From Smittium mucronatum (lineage: Eukaryota > Kickxellomycota > Harpellomycetes > Harpellales > Legeriomycetaceae), in the NCBI GenBank assembly GCA_001953115.1, contig LSSL01007736.1, forward strand, positions 1 through 12,526: DNA of 12,526 nt, in the 5' to 3' direction. Below, one piece after another: positions 8,199 to 12,526 of this stretch. The first letter of the stretch is position 1, and every line of letters begins with the position of its first letter. The notes beneath the pieces were generated by a model. The model saw nothing but the letters and a program-made list of their open reading frames with translations. It was not told the DNA's origin and did no database searches. The position numbers and the translations under genes are program-made.

Positions 8199-11100
8199 TA
8201 AATTTTATGAATATTTTTTTTATTCAAAATAAACAGCCCAAAGTTAAAAAATAAGAATGTTATAGACATTCAATACTTCCTATTTATAACATAAAAAAAT
8301 AAATTAAACCTTGATTCCAAAAAATATACATAAATAAATTAAAAAAGTTATTTTAAGAAAATTTTATCTTTATGACTAAAACATAAAAATTTCCGAATTA
8401 AGTATTGAAAATTTATGAGGGTGACCGACAATTTTAACCAGTTTCGTTTACATTTAAAATTTGATGCGTGTCTAAAATAATACTAGAGCTTAAGGTGAAT
8501 TTCTATTTGAGTGTTATATTCTGTATTAATCCTTTTTAAGCAAAATGTTGATTTAAGTGAATATAAAATTTCTATTTCGTAAGGTAAATACATAAAAAAA
8601 AAATCGAATCCCATTCATTAGACATTCTAATTTAACATATATAAACCTAAAAATTTATTTTTAAAAAGTACAAGATATGCCTGTATTCAGTTACTTGATA
8701 TGAAAAGAAATGATTTGAAAGTATATGTATATCTTTATAAAAAAAATATCATTGCCCTTTGGATAGGATATTTTCACATTCTCGAAATTTAATTATCATA
8801 TTACTGGAGATATATATATTATAATCTTAACTTGCTCGTTTATTGTTCCAGTTAAATTCAAAGATAGTATTTTAACAGCTATATATTATTTAAAAACTAG
8901 GTTATAAACTTTATTGAGAAAATGTAGTCAAGCCGAAAACCAATAGAAATTCATATTGGAAAAAAGTTGGAGATCAATGAAGTTAAATTTAAACATAAAT
9001 AATTATCAATAATGTTACCTTTAAATAATTTAGATATGTATACATAGATATATATATTGGGTGAGTTATGAGTGAGATTCATGTAAATTTTGTCTTCGGG
9101 TTTGGTGGTGGCTTTGACAGGTCTTCTAACGATATCTGTCTCTTTTGAGGACACTACGTTAATTTTTTTTTTGTTTATCAAACATTCCACTTTTATTGCT
9201 TATTATTGAACATTGCTATCATTACCCAATGATCCGAGAAATTTGGCAGTGTTTGATTATAGTTTGTGTTAATTATATCTCGATTTCAAAAAATTTCCTA
9301 TATATTTTTCATTTTATATGAATTATGAATTTGAAAAAAGCTTTTAAAGTTTTATTATAGAACTATCGATTTATTTATTACACTCTCAAACGATTTCAAG
9401 AAGCTTAATTTTAAATTTGAAAATTATTGTCATATGGGATATCCAAACTTAGCTAATTCGGTTTATGTTTTTTACTTCGTAAATGAATAATTAAAAAGCG
9501 TATGAATTAATTTTATCTATTTAGGAAATTTCCATCATAATTTAAGCTCTGGATTTTATTTTATGTCGATTTACATATTTTGAATAATCCCGAGAATTAT
9601 CGTATCAATTAGCTTAATTTTATAGCAGTTTATTGGCATAAATTTAAAAAATCACAGTTCTATGATTATTATTTAAATCAAAATTTAAAAATAAAGCTTA
9701 ATCAACCGCATCTTATTCAGTAGCATGTTAATATATCGATATAAATAAACCTCAAGTTGAAAAGAAATCTTATATAATTAAATAACAAAACTATAAAACC
9801 CATTTTACATAAAAACATGTTTAAATTTTAAGTATAGCTATAAATTTATTTGGTTTTCTTATTAAAGAATAAGAAATAAATAAAAAGATCCTATTTTTTT
9901 CGAAATTATATTCAAATTGTTTTGTAAAAAACTTAGTTTTTTTAATAAAAGCTAAAATATTTGAAAATCTTGCACTATTTATCGAAAATTAATTAAAAAT
10001 CAAGTTTTTTTTAGAATTTATATGGAATTAAAAATAAAATATCTAGTACTTTTTTCCTTTTTTTCTTAGTTATATTGTAGCAACCGTTATTATTTTTATA
10101 CCATAAATATCTTTGTGTTATATGCTAAAAAAATTTCAAGTTCCACAAAGTAAATTAACTGGCTTAAAATGAATGCAATATCTTTGGTTCCCCTAAAGAC
10201 AGAAAAGTTGCCCTGACACAAATTTTTATCAAAAAAAAAATGCGAAAAAAAAAAAATTCATTTTATTATAAAGATAAAAATTACTAAATAATAAGCACCA
10301 GATTTTTTCAAAAACGATTTCTTTTTATTTATCTGAAAATTTCAAAATAATAAAATATAAATTTATAAAAACTTTAAAGTTTAGATAAGTTTTTTTTTAT
10401 CTAATTACCTTTTAATTTTCATTATTTTGGTCAAATTATTAATCAATTGTATAAAATGGGTTTTTAGTTATTATAAATATAAATATATTAAAAAAAATGT
10501 TGTTTTTTACCTCATTCAAATAAATATAATCTCTAGCGTGCCCTATAAGATTTTTTAACTTTATTTACAGTACCAAAATTTAGCTCAATTGAATTATAAT
10601 AGATTTTTTTACACGAAGATATCTAAATTTATTAATATTAATAATTTTTATCACTTAAAAAGATTTCAAAGTCTTAAAAATATCCAAGAGATTTTTTTAT
10701 CATTAAAAGTGAAAAATTACAGAGCTTTGAATACTTAAAAATTAACGCAATTTTATATTCTTTTATTAAAAAAATATTCCAGAATGCAGTATAAAAATTT
10801 CCTATAAATTTTCTAAAATTAAAAAAGAAACAAAGATTCTAACAAAAATCTGCAATTTTATCATTACCATAACTAATGTTAATTGGAAAAAAATTAATAT
10901 ATTATTAATCTGCTAATTATACACAAATCTGAAATTTATTTTTGAAATCAGATAATTATGATTTCCTATAATAAAATTATCCAATACATAGTTTGAGAAT
11001 CTGGAAATTTTTTTCTAAGATGATATATTTTTAAGGTTAATTTGTAACTAAGAATCAAATTAGATTTTAAAAAAAAAAATCAAAATAAATAAATTTGAAT

Positions 11101-11626
11101 TAAATTTTTTTTAATAAAAATCAAAAGTCAATTAATGTGTCAAATTAAGTAAAAGAAAGTTAATTTAGGTATAAAAAAACAAATTTTAAATAAGATTAGA
11201 TAAAAAAATGTTTAAAAAATGCTCCAATTTGAATAAAAAAATATTCGATATTGACTAATTTAAAAAAAAAGAATTAAATTACCCATTGCTCCAGCGAGGA
11301 GGAACCCATGAAATTTGGTAAAATTTGAACCCCATCAAACTGATTTATATCTTCAAAACCAAAATAAAAATTTTTCGTCTTTTAAAAATTATAGCGTTTT
11401 GATGATTTTTTGATATCACCCCATGCATAAATTGGTTTTTCATATTCTAAAATAATTAAAAAATTTATATATAAATTTAGATTTACATTTATATTTCGAA
11501 AATACTCTAAAAAGAGGTATTTTATCCATTTCTGTGTTGTTTTAGAAAAAAAATTGGGGTTAAAGAGATACAATTTTGCATAAGATTGAATCTTAATTAC
11601 TCTTTATTTCATTTATTCGATCAATT
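8199..11626. other. Long AT-rich gene-poor region
   Basis: More than 3 kb of very AT-rich sequence with abundant A and T homopolymer runs and stops in all frames. I recognise no gene, RNA or element. Slightly less AT-rich islands lie near 9080-9160 (see its own entry), 10185-10225 and 11281-11340; they match nothing I know. The reading frame on the minus strand at 11382-11573 is made of AT-rich codons (F, I, N, K, Y, L) and is probably chance. Confidence 0.5.
9073..9190 (-). other. Coding-like island on the minus strand, unknown
   Basis: On the minus strand an ATG at 9190 opens a 79-codon frame whose first 44 or so residues (including VVSSKETDIVRRPVKATTKP) have a balanced composition. The remainder (IYIYVYI onward, left of about 9060) is AT-driven. 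The coding-like part coincides with a local rise in GC. It could be a relic exon, part of another decayed transposon, or chance. No family recognised and no clear splice donor at its end. Confidence 0.15.
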
Positions 11627-11630
11627 TTAA

Positions 11631-11790
11631 CCCTTTCAAAGCCAGTGGTGGTAAAATAGCTTTTATTTTTTATTTAATGCTAATTATAAAGAAATAATAT
11701 TTTATATAATTGGATGTTTCAAGTAATTGGGCCAATTGGAATTTTTATAAGACGCAAATGAAAGTAGGAAAAATTTAGGATCTGGAAGGG
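11631..11790. mobile_element. TTAA-flanked 160-bp MITE, piggyBac-like ends
   Basis: The left end is CCCTTTCAAAGCC directly after TTAA (11627-11630). The right end, read on the minus strand, is CCCTTCCAGATCC directly inside TTAA (11791-11794). The two 13-base ends agree at 10 positions. TTAA target duplication with ends beginning CCC is the signature of the piggyBac superfamily. The inside is AT-rich and non-coding, with a small palindrome AATTGG-G-CCAATT (11725-11737), as expected for a short non-autonomous element. With a single copy and imperfect ends, chance remains possible because TTAA is frequent here. Confidence 0.5.
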
Positions 11791-11805
11791 TTAAATTTTT
11801 TTATC

Positions 11806-11830
11806 TAATCCAATCTAATCTAATCTGATT
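11806..11830 (+). repeat. Short TAATC tandem repeat
   Basis: Units TAATC, CAATC, TAATC, TAATC and TGATT follow one another, giving five 5-base units with two diverged. It lies 12 bases right of the TTAA that bounds the putative MITE. It is too short and too impure to be a telomeric array. Confidence 0.5.
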
Positions 11831-11922
11831 TAAAATAAACTCATTTGCACATATTTTTTTTTATACTTAATTTGACAAATTAATTAAATTTTGATTTTTA
11901 TTAACCCCCTAGGAGTATAATA

Positions 11923-12526
11923 CCTTGCCGTGGTTTAGGGGCTTAATAGTGTACTTTTAGAAGTACACTAAAATAAAATTTCACATAGCGCTGTACTATT
12001 CTTGGTTGGGAGTAGTGGGGACAGCTCACAGCGATTAGGGTGACAGCGATTCTAGAGGAGGACTATCTCGAAACAGGAGGAACCGATCGTTTAGCACAGC
12101 TGAGACATAGCCTAGTGCACAAGCCCAGCGTTCGACAGCCAGGCGGATCTCAGCGTCTAACAGCTATTTTTAGGAAAGCCATTATGATCAAACCCACGTT
12201 TGGTTTGGAGCCTATTTTATTAATTTGTTAGAAGTAGGCTCTGAATAGGAGCTCGGTATACTCAATGAACTATTTTTCATTGACAAAGAGCTTAATTCAT
12301 GACTGCACGTAACTTCATTCATCCAGACTACTTGGAGTAATGCCAGGGAGGAGGGTCCTTCGGTTGGTAAATTGCACCCTTTTCCCGTAGGTACGCAACC
12401 GGCAGTCCGGCAGAGAAGGTTTTTTTAGTTAGGATAATAGTCTTTTTATACGACTTTTTCTTTTTTTCATATTTTTTTAGTATAGCTTTTAATGAAGTTA
12501 TCTTACAATAAAATTCCGTGATACAA
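11923..12526 (+). repeat. Dispersed repeat, copy B (runs off window end)
   Basis: Same orientation and same block order as copy A at 323-963: CCTT then GTGGTTTAGGGGCT (11923-11943), AACAGGAGGAA near 12073, TTAGAAGTAGGC (12228-12239), the CAATGAA/TTCATTG hairpin (12263-12282) with CATTGACAAAGAGCTTAATT, TTGCACCCTTTTCCCGTAGG, and AATTCCGTGATA at 12512-12523. The pair differs by many substitutions and several indels, so these are old or fast-diverging copies. A plus-strand frame at 12040-12231 has no counterpart in copy A and is unlikely to be a gene. The TGGTTTAGGGG match to the pol III A-box pattern is retained (11931-11941). The 3' end lies at or beyond the window edge. Confidence 0.75.
11947..11970 (+). 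other. Perfect 10-bp hairpin near the 5' end of repeat copy B
   Basis: TAGTGTACTT and AAGTACACTA pair perfectly around a TTAG loop. It directly follows the conserved GTGGTTTAGGGGCT block. Copy A keeps only GGTGTA at the same place and has no matching arm, so the hairpin is specific to copy B or was lost in copy A. Confidence 0.6.

Noticed and set aside
11382..11573. 63-codon minus-strand frame
   Set aside because: Composed of AT-rich codons with no motif, no composition change and no supporting signals.
12040..12231. 63-codon plus-strand frame inside repeat copy B
   Set aside because: Copy A has no corresponding frame, so the repeat does not appear to code for it.
323..12526. The two direct repeats as the paired LTRs of one retrotransposon
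   Set aside because: The 11-kb interior holds a host kinase gene and no gag, protease or reverse transcriptase, and the copies are too diverged to be a recent LTR pair.

Overview
The window looks like nuclear DNA of a fungus, probably an early-diverging one, or a close relative. It is very AT-rich, the one intact gene has two tiny GT-AG introns (61 and 55 nt), and that gene has the fungal Pkc1 layout: two HR1 repeats, C2, pseudosubstrate, two C1 fingers and an AGC kinase. I cannot name the species. There is no operon structure, and I recognise no tRNA, rRNA or CRISPR.

Layout. 1-322: AT-rich, empty. 323-963: copy A of a dispersed repeat, with a C-rich (minus-strand G-rich) tract just after it at 990-1008. 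1279-2153: a stretch of coding-like but broken reading frames, possibly an unrecognised decayed gene; the candidate promoter of the next gene lies inside it. 2169-5362: the PKC gene (1025 residues after splicing), followed by a hairpin and an AATAAA signal at 5503-5526. 5527-6477: AT-rich, with a pentanucleotide microsatellite. 6478-8198: a heavily decayed MULE-family (Mutator-like) transposase on the plus strand. It can be followed through several frames from an N-terminal finger-like segment, through the MULE domain, to a C-terminal SWIM-like finger and basic tail. 8199-11626: very AT-rich, no recognised gene. 11631-11790: a 160-bp element bounded by TTAA on both sides with CCCTT...AAGGG ends, resembling a piggyBac-type MITE. 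11923-12526: copy B of the dispersed repeat, same orientation as copy A, running off the window end.

The only gene whose function can be stated is the PKC homologue. In fungi this kinase acts downstream of Rho1 and feeds the cell-wall-integrity MAP kinase cascade. The rest of the window is mostly transposon debris and repeats, typical of a repeat-rich genome. The best candidate for something undescribed is the two-copy dispersed repeat with a conserved hairpin; its class is unknown. Frame assignments and alignments were done by eye.
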